This document shows positions 8,178-16,248 of a stretch of DNA of 64,000 bases, piece by piece. Numbering within the stretch: the stretch's first letter is position 1; the number at the start of each line of letters is the position of its first letter. Source of the stretch: Pseudomonas sp. C1C7 (GTDB lineage: Bacteria; Pseudomonadota; Gammaproteobacteria; Pseudomonadales; Pseudomonadaceae); contig NZ_JABFMP010000028.1 in assembly GCF_013359595.1 (NCBI RefSeq), positions 38,031 to 102,030 of the forward strand. Direction: 5' to 3'. The notes below the pieces were generated by a model. The model did no database searches, had not been told where the DNA came from, and saw nothing but the letters and a program-made list of their open reading frames with translations. Made by a program: the position numbers and the translations under genes.

Positions 8178-8897
8178 TCAGCAGTTTTCGAAGTGGGTCT
8201 TGCGCTGGCCGCGCAGGACGATGTCAAAACGATAAGCCAGGCAATCCATTGGATTGGCCATGCTCATGTCGAGCTTTGCAATCAGGCTCTGCACCGCTTC
8301 CGGATTAGCGATCGACTTGACGATCGGGCACATCGGGATGAGCGGATCACCTTCGAAATACAGCTGGGTAATCAGGCGCGTGGCAATGGACGGGCCACTG
8401 ATCGAGACATGGATATGCGCCGGGCGCCAGTCGTTGGGGCCGTTGCGCCATGGGTACGGACCGGGTTTGACGGTGCGGAAGCTGTAGTTGCCGTCGCGGT
8501 CGGTCAGTGCACGGCCGACACCACCGAAGTTGGGGTCCAGCGGCGCCAGGTAGCTGTCCTTCTTGTGGCGGTAACGGCCGCCGGCATTGGCCTGCCACAT
8601 TTCCACCAGGGTGTGGGGAATCGGTTTGCCGTACTGATCGCAGACGCGGCCGGCAACGATGATGCGCTCGCCAACAGGCAGGCCGCCGTTGTTGAAGTTC
8701 AACAGCAGATCGTTGTCGTAACGGCCCATCTTCAGATGGGAAAAATCCGGGCCGCCGCTTTCGGACACCGATTGTGGAATGCTCACCAGCGCCTGGCGCG
8801 GCGAACGCAGGATCGAAGTCTTGTAGTCAGGGGTCAGGGCTTTGGGATGCCAATTACGGTCACGAATGGCGAAGCGGCTGTCGGGCGCATCAGACAT
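8178..8897 (-). CDS. pcaH: Protocatechuate 3,4-dioxygenase beta subunit
   Basis: 239 residues starting at ATG 8897, preceded by AGGAC; the upstream in-frame extension is noncoding leader. The four non-haem ferric iron ligands of the family are all in place: Tyr109 and Tyr148, His161 and His163 (numbers include Met; one less matches the published Pseudomonas enzyme). This is the catalytic subunit of the ring-cleaving dioxygenase. pcaQ lies upstream on the same strand with a 127-base gap that should hold the promoter. Confidence 0.96.
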   Translation of the reverse strand: MSDAPDSRFAIRDRNWHPKALTPDYKTSILRSPRQALVSIPQSVSESGGPDFSHLKMGRYDNDLLLNFNNGGLPVGERIIVAGRVCDQYGKPIPHTLVEMWQANAGGRYRHKKDSYLAPLDPNFGGVGRALTDRDGNYSFRTVKPGPYPWRNGPNDWRPAHIHVSISGPSIATRLITQLYFEGDPLIPMCPIVKSIANPEAVQSLIAKLDMSMANPMDCLAYRFDIVLRGQRKTHFENC

Positions 8898-9024
8898 GTC
8901 GATTGTCCTGTTGTTATGGTGGTTCGGAGGCAGGCACTGCACGGGCAGCAACTCGTGGCCTCAGTGTCCCCCCGCGCGCCCTCGTGCGAAAGTGAAAAAA
9001 TCGCCCCTATCCATAACCATATGG
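8898..9024 (-). promoter_or_regulatory. pcaHG promoter region
   Basis: 127 bases between the pcaQ stop and the pcaH start. It contains the imperfect palindrome ATAACCATATGGTTAT at 9013-9028, just inside the pcaQ 3' end, which is a reasonable PcaQ-binding candidate for control of pcaHG. Confidence 0.45.
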
Positions 9025-9954
9025 TTATGGATACTGCCCTTCGCGGTACTCTCGCCCGACCTCGCGCAGGGCCTCCACACACCACTGCGCCGCGGCCGAT
9101 ACCGGCGACGCGGGATTGCTGCATACCCCTACCGACCCGCCGGGTTCGCGCATCCCCAGATCCAGTTCCTGCAACTCACCTTGCCGCAAGTCCTGCCGGA
9201 CCGCGTCATAAGGCGCGACCCAGATGGCCTGGCTGCATTGCACATAACGCCGGCTCAGGGCCACAGACAGGGTTTCCAGGCGTTGCCGTGATGGCGTGAT
9301 CCCGTGCTGCACGAACAGGCTGTCGGCGAACTTGCGGATCGTGGTCCCGGCCGACGGCAGAATCAGCGGGTATTTTTCGAGGTTCTTGCGCCCCAGTGGA
9401 TCGGTGAGCGCCGGATGACCCGCGCGCACCACCAGGGTCATGGATTCACTGTAGAGATGTTCGAACGTCAGCCCGGAAATCAACGGGCTGTCGGTCATCC
9501 GTCCCACCACCAGGTCCAGCTCGCCGACTCGCAGTTGCGAGAGCAGATAGGCACTGGGGCCGGTCATGATGCTGACGACCAATGAGGGATGACGTTCGTG
9601 CAGGCGGCGGACGACTTCGGGCACCAGCAGGCTTTCGACGGTGGACAGCACGCCGACCTGGACGGTCACCGGCTCATGCTGGCCGGAGCGCAAACTGTTC
9701 ACTCCTTCACGCAACGATTGCACGCTCGGCCCCGCATACCCCAGAAAGGCCGCGCCCGCCTCGGTCAGCGTCGCGCCCTTTTTGCCCCGCTCGAACAGGG
9801 TCGCCTCCAGCAGGGTCTCCAGTTCCTTCAGGGTCTTGGACAGCGCCGGCTGGCTGATCGCCAACTTGTCCGCCGCCCGCGCCAGACTGCCCTGGCGCGC
9901 CACCTCAAGAAAACACACCAGATGACGGAATTTGATTCGGGTATCGATGTTCAA
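9025..9954 (-). CDS. pcaQ: LysR-type activator of protocatechuate catabolism
   Basis: 309 residues when started at TTG 9954 (L-N-I-D-T-R-I-K-F-R-H-L), the point where the Pseudomonas PcaQ proteins begin; a longer frame to 10131 reads through a REP palindrome and is not credible. HTH at residues 8-65 (SLARAADKLAISQPALSKTLKELE). PcaQ responds to beta-carboxy-cis,cis-muconate and activates the dioxygenase genes. Here it sits directly upstream of and in the same direction as pcaHG. No strong ribosome site precedes the TTG, so the start is the least certain part. Confidence 0.85.
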   Translation of the reverse strand: MNIDTRIKFRHLVCFLEVARQGSLARAADKLAISQPALSKTLKELETLLEATLFERGKKGATLTEAGAAFLGYAGPSVQSLREGVNSLRSGQHEPVTVQVGVLSTVESLLVPEVVRRLHERHPSLVVSIMTGPSAYLLSQLRVGELDLVVGRMTDSPLISGLTFEHLYSESMTLVVRAGHPALTDPLGRKNLEKYPLILPSAGTTIRKFADSLFVQHGITPSRQRLETLSVALSRRYVQCSQAIWVAPYDAVRQDLRQGELQELDLGMREPGGSVGVCSNPASPVSAAAQWCVEALREVGREYREGQYP

Positions 9955-10074
9955 TCGGGTCGCTCTGCCTTTGGGATGACATCCATCAGTACTGGATGAG
10001 AAGCGTTGGGGGTCGACAAAGCATGACCGATTATTCCCGCGAATGCCCGTTCTGTGGTTGCCAACCCAAATCAC

Positions 10075-10160
10075 TGTAGGAGCTGCCGAAGGCTGCGATC
10101 TTTTGATCTTGACCTTAAAAAACAAAATCAAAAGATGGCAGCCTTCGGCAGCTCCTGCAG
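10075..10160. repeat. REP-type inverted repeat (family A)
   Basis: TGTAGGAGCTGCCGAAGG arm and its complement ending CTTCGGCAGCTCCTGCA around TTTTGATCTTGACCTTAA. Third full copy of this palindrome in the window. Confidence 0.85.
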
Positions 10161-10194
10161 GGAATCGCGGTCAACTGTGGGAGCGAGCAAGTTT

Positions 10195-11292
10195 TCAGGA
10201 CGACGTCGGGTAGTCGGTGTAACCCTCTGCACCACCGCCATAGAAGGTATTGCGATCCGGCTCCGCCAGCGGTTTGTTCAGCCGTAGCCTTTGCACCAGA
10301 TCCGGATTGCTGATGAACGGCCGCCCGAACGCCACCATGTCGGCATGACCCGAGGCAACGGCGTCCAGGGCCATTTGGCGGTCGTAGCTGTTGTTGGCGA
10401 TGTAGCGACCGCCGTAGGTTTCATGCAGCGCCTTGAAGTCGAAGCCGCTGGCCTCGTTTTCGCCTTGGGTCTGGCCTTCGACGCAGTGAAGGTAAGCCAG
10501 TCCCAGTTTTCCAAGCTGCTCGACAAAGTAGCCATAGGTCGCCTGCGGATTGCTGTCCAGCGGCGTGTCGCCGACCGCACGGGTGATGGGCGACAGCCTC
10601 ACGCCCACCCGGTCCGCACCCCAGATCTGCGCGACGGCCCGCACCACTTCCAGAGGGAAGCGAATGCGGTTTTCCACCGAGCCGCCGAACTGGTCGGTGC
10701 GCTGATTGGTGCTGTCGCGAATGAATTGCTCGAGCAGATAACAGTTGGCCGCATGCACCTCGACGCCATCGAATCCGGCATCCTTGGCGCAGCGTGCGGC
10801 GTTCTTGTAATCCTCAAGAATCAGCGCAATCTCCTCGGTGCGCAGCGCGCGAGGCATGGACGGCGTGTCCAGGGTCTGAGATTCGAGAAACACCACCTCC
10901 CCCGCCTGGATAGCCGAAGGGGCCACCGGAGCGGCGCCATTCTCCTGCAGACTCACATGGGACATCCGCCCCACATGCCACAGTTGACAGACGATCTTGC
11001 CACCCGCCTCATGCACCGCATCGGTGACACGCCGCCAGGCGGCCACGTGCTCGGGGGTATAGATGCTCGGCGTAAAGGCATAGCCACGGCCCTGTCGGGA
11101 GATGTTGGTGGCTTCCGAGATGATCAGACCGGCGCTCGCCCGCTGTCGGTAATACTCAATCGCCAGCGGCGTATGCACGCCGTCCATCGTCGCCCGCGAG
11201 CGTGTCAGCGGCGCCATGGCGACCCGGTTGGCCACCTGGATGGCGCCGATCGACAGCGGTGAGAAGAGATCGGATTGTTGGTTTTCGGACAT
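10195..11292 (-). CDS. Old-yellow-enzyme ene-reductase (NemA/XenB-like)
   Basis: A 365-residue FMN beta/alpha barrel. Substrate-binding H180 and N183 (EVHAANCYLLEQF) and the proton donor Y185 are present, as are MAPLTRSRA at the FMN site and the phosphate-binding end FGRPFISNPDLVQRL. These NAD(P)H-dependent enzymes reduce activated alkenes, maleimides, quinones, nitrate esters or nitroaromatics. It appears monocistronic; the downstream side ends in a REP palindrome. A second, diverged paralogue lies at 33412-34521 in the accessory island. Confidence 0.9.
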   Translation of the reverse strand: MSENQQSDLFSPLSIGAIQVANRVAMAPLTRSRATMDGVHTPLAIEYYRQRASAGLIISEATNISRQGRGYAFTPSIYTPEHVAAWRRVTDAVHEAGGKIVCQLWHVGRMSHVSLQENGAAPVAPSAIQAGEVVFLESQTLDTPSMPRALRTEEIALILEDYKNAARCAKDAGFDGVEVHAANCYLLEQFIRDSTNQRTDQFGGSVENRIRFPLEVVRAVAQIWGADRVGVRLSPITRAVGDTPLDSNPQATYGYFVEQLGKLGLAYLHCVEGQTQGENEASGFDFKALHETYGGRYIANNSYDRQMALDAVASGHADMVAFGRPFISNPDLVQRLRLNKPLAEPDRNTFYGGGAEGYTDYPTSS

Positions 11293-11503
11293 GGATTCTG
11301 ACTCCGGATTTTCGGGTTACGGACTGTGCATGGTCTGCTCTCTCTCGGTCGCCTGCGAAAGCTCTGGCGACCGACGGCTCCAAAAACCGATTACACATCT
11401 GCTTGGGTTTAGTGGAAATCCACATCAAGAGCCAGTTGCAGGAGCTGAAAGCGGATCAATGGCGAGCAGCAATGTTGCGCACGATGCGCCTGACCGAATG
11501 CCA

Positions 11504-12715
11504 TCAGGGATTGATTCGCAACCTGGCCTTCTCCGAATCCGGCGTCTTGTGCCACGGATAGCCCTTCGCGCTGAGCACAAAGGCATAGTCGAACAGGCGC
11601 TTCATGTACTCGCCATCGAATTTCTGCAGATGCGTCACGTCGAAATCGGCGCCGATGTACGCCAGGTTGAAGTCCGCGCCATCCTGCTGCGCCATTCGGT
11701 AGATTCGCTCCAGGTCGCTGATGCCCTGGGTCTGGATCAGTGCGCTGATGGCGCGGCCGCCGATGCTCAAGGTCCGGCGTTTGGTGCCGGACCATTGCGG
11801 CTCCAGCGTGCCGTTGCGGATCACATAGAAATTGCGTTCGAGTCGCACCGGCGCTCCGGGGTCTCTGTTCAAACCTACCAAAAGGCTCGGCGGGTACAGA
11901 AACACTTGAGTGATCACCCCGCCGTCCACGTGCATTTCATGAAACTGCTGGCCGTCGACTTCGACATCGATCATCACCGGGGAGACGGCGCCGGGGATGC
12001 TCATCGAGGCGATCATGATGTTGCGAAACAGCTCCAGCGCGCCCGGTGCCCGGCTTTCGGCGATGGCGCCCATGTTCCAGGTGACGGGTCGCCCGGAGTC
12101 GAGGTCCGTGGTGCCGATCAGCAGGATTCTGCCCTTGGCGTATTCGGCAGCGATCTGCGCCAGAATTTCTTCAGTGACGTATTTGGCGATGAGCCGCGAC
12201 AGGGGTTTGCTATCCGCGATGCCGTCGCTGGCAAGTCGGGTCAGCAGGCTTCTGGAATGGAAGATGTCCTTGGGCCCGATGGCGTTGGTGACGTAGCGAA
12301 TCACGCCATCGTATTGGGGCCCCAGGAAAGCGAACGGGGCCACCAAGGCGCCGGCGCTGATGCCGGTGACGACCTTGAACATGGGGCGGGTGCCGTGGGT
12401 GGTCCATCCGGCAATGAGCCCGGCTGCGAATGCGCCTGCATCGCCGCCGCCCGAAACGGCGAGCATGTTGGCCAGCGGCAGAACATCGACCGGCTTGCCG
12501 GCTTCGGCGAGCACATCGGCTTCACGTTTGTTGGCCCGAACCGCGTCCTGAATGAAGGGTGTGACGTCGCGATCCAGTCTGAAGCGGGCATTGGGAATGC
12601 CCGGGATGATGGCCCTTTCCGTCAGGGCTGGCGGAACAGCGTCGCGGCGTGGCAAGCACGCCTGAAGAAACATGTCCAGAGTCGAGGCGCCAGGCCTGAG
12701 CGGGAATGGTTTCAA
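11504..12715 (-). CDS. Patatin-like phospholipase
   Basis: 403 residues. Glycine-rich oxyanion loop SGGGDAGAF (88-96), nucleophile elbow G118-I-S120-A-G and the dyad Asp264 in D-G-G are all visible, so a Ser-Asp lipid acyl hydrolase is expected. The start is TTG 12715, supported by a strong GGAGGAGG five bases upstream. Residues 17-20 read L-Q-A-C after a weak hydrophobic stretch, so the product may be a poorly scoring lipoprotein; alternatively it is cytoplasmic. It is preceded by the ene-reductase promoter side and followed by nothing co-directional. Confidence 0.82.
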   Translation of the reverse strand: MKPFPLRPGASTLDMFLQACLPRRDAVPPALTERAIIPGIPNARFRLDRDVTPFIQDAVRANKREADVLAEAGKPVDVLPLANMLAVSGGGDAGAFAAGLIAGWTTHGTRPMFKVVTGISAGALVAPFAFLGPQYDGVIRYVTNAIGPKDIFHSRSLLTRLASDGIADSKPLSRLIAKYVTEEILAQIAAEYAKGRILLIGTTDLDSGRPVTWNMGAIAESRAPGALELFRNIMIASMSIPGAVSPVMIDVEVDGQQFHEMHVDGGVITQVFLYPPSLLVGLNRDPGAPVRLERNFYVIRNGTLEPQWSGTKRRTLSIGGRAISALIQTQGISDLERIYRMAQQDGADFNLAYIGADFDVTHLQKFDGEYMKRLFDYAFVLSAKGYPWHKTPDSEKARLRINP

Positions 12716-12888
12716 GACGCCTCCTCCGCCCCTGCAGTCGACAGCAAGCGCGCCGGTCTACCAGAAAAAGGCTCAGGATGACTGCGCGCCAGCCGGCGGC
12801 GGCATTTCACTCGAGCGCCAGATTGCCCATTCTGCGCTCGTTTGGCGGATAAAAAAACTCGGTGAGGCGACTCGGCGAGTGCATCACC

Positions 12889-13299
12889 CTAGCGGCGGTA
12901 GTAGCGATGATCGGCCTCGTAGCGATGGTGCGCCCGGTCATTGTGGCGATCCCAGTAACGGCGCCGCTCCTCTTCCCGGCGAGCCTGCTCCCGACGCCAC
13001 TGGTCGCGACGCCACTGCTCCCTGCGCCAGTCGTCCCGGCGCCAGTCGCGACGGTTATCGTGCCAACGGCCGTCACGCCAGTAGCCATCGTCATGGGCGA
13101 GCATTGGGCCCGGCTGTGTGTCGGCCGTGCTTGCCAGGGTTGGCCAAGGATTCTCGGCAGCGTTGGCGACCGTGATTTCAGTCGCGGCGCTGGCTGCGGA
13201 ACCTGGCGTTGAAGTCTTCATCTGTGTTGCCGATGCCGTGCCCACCGCCGCAAACGCGAACAGGCCGAGGAGCACCATCCGTGGGTCAAGGAATTTCAT
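12889..13299 (-). CDS. Secreted Arg/Trp-rich repeat protein
   Basis: 136 residues from ATG 13299 (AGAGG twelve bases upstream; a TTG four codons earlier overlaps that site). Residues 1-25 form a signal peptide (MKFLDPRM then VLLGLFAFAAVGTASA). A Ser/Thr/Ala-rich linker follows, then from about residue 70 a strongly basic tail with the repeating pattern W-R-R-(D/E)-x-W-R-R, ending in H/Y/R residues. No enzyme motif is visible. Pseudomonas genomes carry several proteins of this kind; a role in binding DNA, lipopolysaccharide or metal in the envelope is only a guess. Confidence 0.7.
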   Translation of the reverse strand: MKFLDPRMVLLGLFAFAAVGTASATQMKTSTPGSAASAATEITVANAAENPWPTLASTADTQPGPMLAHDDGYWRDGRWHDNRRDWRRDDWRREQWRRDQWRREQARREEERRRYWDRHNDRAHHRYEADHRYYRR

Positions 13300-13451
13300 G
13301 ATCGCAGACAACCTCTGATTGACTATGTGCCTATCCCCATAGACTGATAAACAAGGAAAAGTTCGAGGTTTTAGCGCGTTTTAAAATATCTTTTTGCGGG
13401 GGAAACTTAGTCTGAAATAGCCAGTCTGGCACTCTTGAACAAAGCACGACC

Positions 13452-13492
13452 CCAGTAGCAGCTGGCGCAGCCTGCGTCCGGCTGCTACAGGT
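13452..13492. repeat. REP-like palindrome (family C), likely terminator of the TonB receptor gene
   Basis: GTAGCAGCTGGCGCAGCC followed by TGCGTCCGGCTGCTAC: an inverted repeat of the same sequence type as the 42-bp arms at 26978-27110. It lies 15-55 bases beyond the receptor stop codon on the minus strand. Confidence 0.7.
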
Positions 13493-13506
13493 TTTGCGGG
13501 GGCATT

Positions 13507-15633
13507 TCAGAGGGTGTAGGAAATCCCCACCTGCACGGTCCTCGGCGCCCCCGGATAGGCGTAGACGTTGCCGAACGCGCCCTCCTCGTAATCCTCGTCA
13601 CCCAGGTTCTTCACATCCAGGTTCAGCCGGACCTTCTCGTTGACCTTGTAGTAACTCAGCAGATCGACAACGGTGTAACTGCCCATCGAAAACGCCGTAT
13701 TGGCGGTCTGCCCCGCACGTTCGTCGACGTATTTCACGCCTGCCCCCAGTCCCAGCCCTTTGAAAGCGCCGTCCTGAAACTCGTAGACGTTGAGCAGGCT
13801 GAAGCTGTTCTGCGGGATGTTCATCAGGCGCGTGCCGGACTTGATGACGTTGTCCTTGGTCACCTCGGCATCGACGTAGGCGTAGCCACCAATCACTCGC
13901 CACTGCGGTGTCAGGTTGCCGGCGACGTTGAGGTCCAAGCCACGGCTGCGCACTTCACCGGCTGCGACGCTGAAGGTCGAGTCCACGGGATCGGTGGTCA
14001 GCACGTTACGCTTTTCGATCTGGTAGATCGCCGCGTCGACGCTGAGCTGGCTGTCCAGCGCTTCCCACTTGATGCCCAACTCCCAGGACTTGCCCTTCTC
14101 CGGCTCGAACCCGCCACCCTCGCGGCTGGCGCCGGTGTTGGGCTTGAACGAGCGGGCCGTATCGGCGTAGACCGCCACGGTGTCGGTCAGGTCATAGGTG
14201 AGGCCAAGGCGCGGGGTCACCGCATTGTCACTGGCCTGCCAGCTTCTACCGCCCGGGACGAAGGTTTCGTAGTCATGTTCGAAACGCTCGAAACGGGCAC
14301 CCGCCAACAGTTTCAGGCGCTCGGTCAATTCGACCTGATCCTGGATGAAGGCGGCGTAGGTCTTGAGGTTTTCCTTGTCGTCGGTCGGCGTGCGGGTCAG
14401 GGCCGGACGCGGCTGGCCGTACACCGGATCGAAGATGTCGATCGGGTAGGCACTCACCGCGCCGCTGGAACGCTGGATGATCGACTTGTAGTCGTAATCC
14501 TCGTACTCGACGCCGGTCAGCAGGGTGTGATCGAAACCGCCCGCGGAGAAATGGCCGGTGAGGTTGAGCTGGGTGTCCTTGTCCGTCCATTCCAGCTTGC
14601 GGTAGTTGAAATTGCGGCCCAGGGTACGGCCGTCCGCGGCGACTCCGTTACCTTCGACGGCATTGCCCTGCAGCGTGCCGTCGAGCCACTGGAAGCCACC
14701 GCCCAGGGTCCAGTTGTCACTGAGGAAATGCTCGAAACGCAGCTGGGCCATGTTGTTGTCGTTGTGCAATTTGCCGACGTCTTTTTCGCCCCAGAAGGTG
14801 TCGCGAGACGCGGTGCCGATCTGGTTGGGGTATCGAGTCAGGCCGCGATCCAGCGGGTGATTGTTGCGCATGAAATCGCCCTCGAAGATCACCTTGGTGT
14901 CCTCGGTGGCCTGCCAGCTCAGCACCGGCGTGATGCCGTAGCGCTCGGTTTCGACATGATCGCGGAAGGTATCGCCGCCCTCGCCCACCACATTCAGGCG
15001 ATAGGCCAGGCGGCCGTCTTCGTCCAGCGGGCCGCTGGCATCCAGGGTGCCGCGTTGCATGCCCTGATCGTCGAGCTGGCTGCCCAGCGTCACCGTGGGT
15101 TTCGCCAGCGGTTGCCTGGAGATGACGTTGAAGGTACCGCCCGGGTCGCCACGACCATAGAGCATGGTCGCCGGCCCGCGCAGCACTTCGAGGCGCTCGA
15201 TGGTGTTGGCATCCGGCATGTTCGGATAGCCGCGGTTGATCGGGAAGCCGTTGCGATAGAACTCACCGGTGGTGAAGCCGCGAACGGTAAAGGTGGTGAG
15301 CCCTTGGCCACCGAAATTGTTGGCCCGCCCCACACCGCCGGCGTAATCGAGGGCGTCCTGCAATCGGGTGGCGCTGATGTCCTCGACCACATCCTTGGGC
15401 ACTACGGTGATGGACTGCGGCGTTTCGTGAATCGAGGTGTCGGTGCGGGTCGCGCTCGCAGAACGGGTCGCGCGGTAGCCATCAACGGGGCCCAAGGCGG
15501 TTTCGAAGTCTGCCGTGCCGACGATGTCCGTCGCCTGCAGTTCCAGGCTGGATTTATCGGTTGCTACCTCCTCCGCCCAGGAGGAAGTGGACAACGCCTG
15601 AAGCACACAAATCGACACCACACTACGACGCAT
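13507..15633 (-). CDS. TonB-dependent siderophore receptor
   Basis: 708 residues from ATG 15633. A signal peptide (MRRSVVSICVLQALSTSSWA) is followed by the plug domain (about 35-170: TPQSITVVPKDVVED, VRGFTTGEFYRNGFPI, IERLEVLRGPATMLYGRGDPGGTFN) and a 22-strand barrel ending in the aromatic-terminated VGISYTL. It lacks the extra N-terminal signalling domain used with FecR/sigma pairs. Residues around 'RNGFPINRG' and the plug family suggest a ferric siderophore, ligand unknown. A Fur-box-like sequence precedes it, consistent with iron-starvation induction. Confidence 0.9.
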   Translation of the reverse strand: MRRSVVSICVLQALSTSSWAEEVATDKSSLELQATDIVGTADFETALGPVDGYRATRSASATRTDTSIHETPQSITVVPKDVVEDISATRLQDALDYAGGVGRANNFGGQGLTTFTVRGFTTGEFYRNGFPINRGYPNMPDANTIERLEVLRGPATMLYGRGDPGGTFNVISRQPLAKPTVTLGSQLDDQGMQRGTLDASGPLDEDGRLAYRLNVVGEGGDTFRDHVETERYGITPVLSWQATEDTKVIFEGDFMRNNHPLDRGLTRYPNQIGTASRDTFWGEKDVGKLHNDNNMAQLRFEHFLSDNWTLGGGFQWLDGTLQGNAVEGNGVAADGRTLGRNFNYRKLEWTDKDTQLNLTGHFSAGGFDHTLLTGVEYEDYDYKSIIQRSSGAVSAYPIDIFDPVYGQPRPALTRTPTDDKENLKTYAAFIQDQVELTERLKLLAGARFERFEHDYETFVPGGRSWQASDNAVTPRLGLTYDLTDTVAVYADTARSFKPNTGASREGGGFEPEKGKSWELGIKWEALDSQLSVDAAIYQIEKRNVLTTDPVDSTFSVAAGEVRSRGLDLNVAGNLTPQWRVIGGYAYVDAEVTKDNVIKSGTRLMNIPQNSFSLLNVYEFQDGAFKGLGLGAGVKYVDERAGQTANTAFSMGSYTVVDLLSYYKVNEKVRLNLDVKNLGDEDYEEGAFGNVYAYPGAPRTVQVGISYTL

Positions 15634-15719
15634 CTTTAGAACCCTGCGTAAACGGCCAAAAGGAAAGGCATACGTGCCAAAAAAATCGCCGCGCATGGTA
15701 TACCAAGATATTAAATTTT

Positions 15720-15741
15720 GATAGAAATTCTCATTTGTATT
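15720..15741 (-). promoter_or_regulatory. Putative Fur box of the siderophore receptor
   Basis: On the minus strand the sequence reads AAATGAGAATTTCTATC, matching most positions of the classical Fur consensus (AATGATAATCATTATC-like). It lies about 90 bases upstream of the receptor ATG, followed by the AT-rich stretch AAATTTAATATCTTGG that would suit a promoter. Confidence 0.6.
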
Positions 15742-15744
15742 TGC

Positions 15745-16065
15745 GAGCGCTGCTGGATCGCGGAAAAGGACGGCGAGGTCGTCGGCTCGATCTTCGTCGT
15801 CCGGCACGACGAAAAGACCGCCAAGCTGCGGATGTTGTACGTGGACGCGTCAGCCAGAGGCCTGGGCATCGGCAACCGGCTGATCGAGGAATGCATCGCC
15901 TTCGCCCGTCAGGCCGGCTACGAAAAGATGATGCTCTGGACCACCAGCATCCTGTTCGACGCCCGCCGGCTGTACCAGAAGGCGGGTTTCCAGTTGATCG
16001 AAGAAGAACCGATGCACAGCTTCGGCAAAGACCTCGTCAGCGAAACCTGGATGCGCGCTTTGTAG
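15745..16065 (+). pseudogene. Beheaded acetyltransferase (C-terminal half of a MarR-GNAT type protein)
   Basis: The frame begins abruptly at ERCWIAEKDGEVVGSIFVV and carries the GNAT acetyl-CoA site (RGLGIGNRLIEECIAFARQAGY) and the C-terminal strand (LYQKAGFQLIEEEPMHSFG) to a normal stop. In the intact Pseudomonas relatives I know, this is the C-terminal part of a protein of about 300 residues with an N-terminal MarR winged helix; that half, any promoter and any start codon are missing. The break falls exactly where the Fur-box promoter of the neighbouring receptor begins, so a deletion or insertion joined the two. Translation from a non-ATG codon is possible but unsupported. Confidence 0.7.
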
Positions 16066-16151
16066 GAGCGAGGCTTGCCCGCGAAGGCGTCAGGTCAGTC
16101 AACATTGATGCTGGATGTGCCGGCCTCTTCGCGGGCAAGCCTCGCTCCTAC
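16061..16151. repeat. REP doublet (family B)
   Basis: TGTAGGAGCGAGGCTTGCCC ... GGGCAAGCCTCGCTCCTAC: two inverted REP units separated by about 45 bases, immediately after the acetyltransferase stop. A lone half unit (TGGGAGCGTGGCTTGCCCGC) follows at 16198-16217. Confidence 0.85.
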
Positions 16152-16248
16152 GGGATCTCAAGGTGATCGCTGGATATGTGAACGACACAAAAACCCTGTG
16201 GGAGCGTGGCTTGCCCGCTGCCACAGTGGATTTGTACATGGCCCCAAA

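Noticed and set aside
7602..9299. A 565-codon open frame on the plus strand across pcaG, pcaH and the end of pcaQ
   Set aside because: It is the complement of well-recognised genes with conserved iron ligands; long antisense frames are expected in high-GC DNA.
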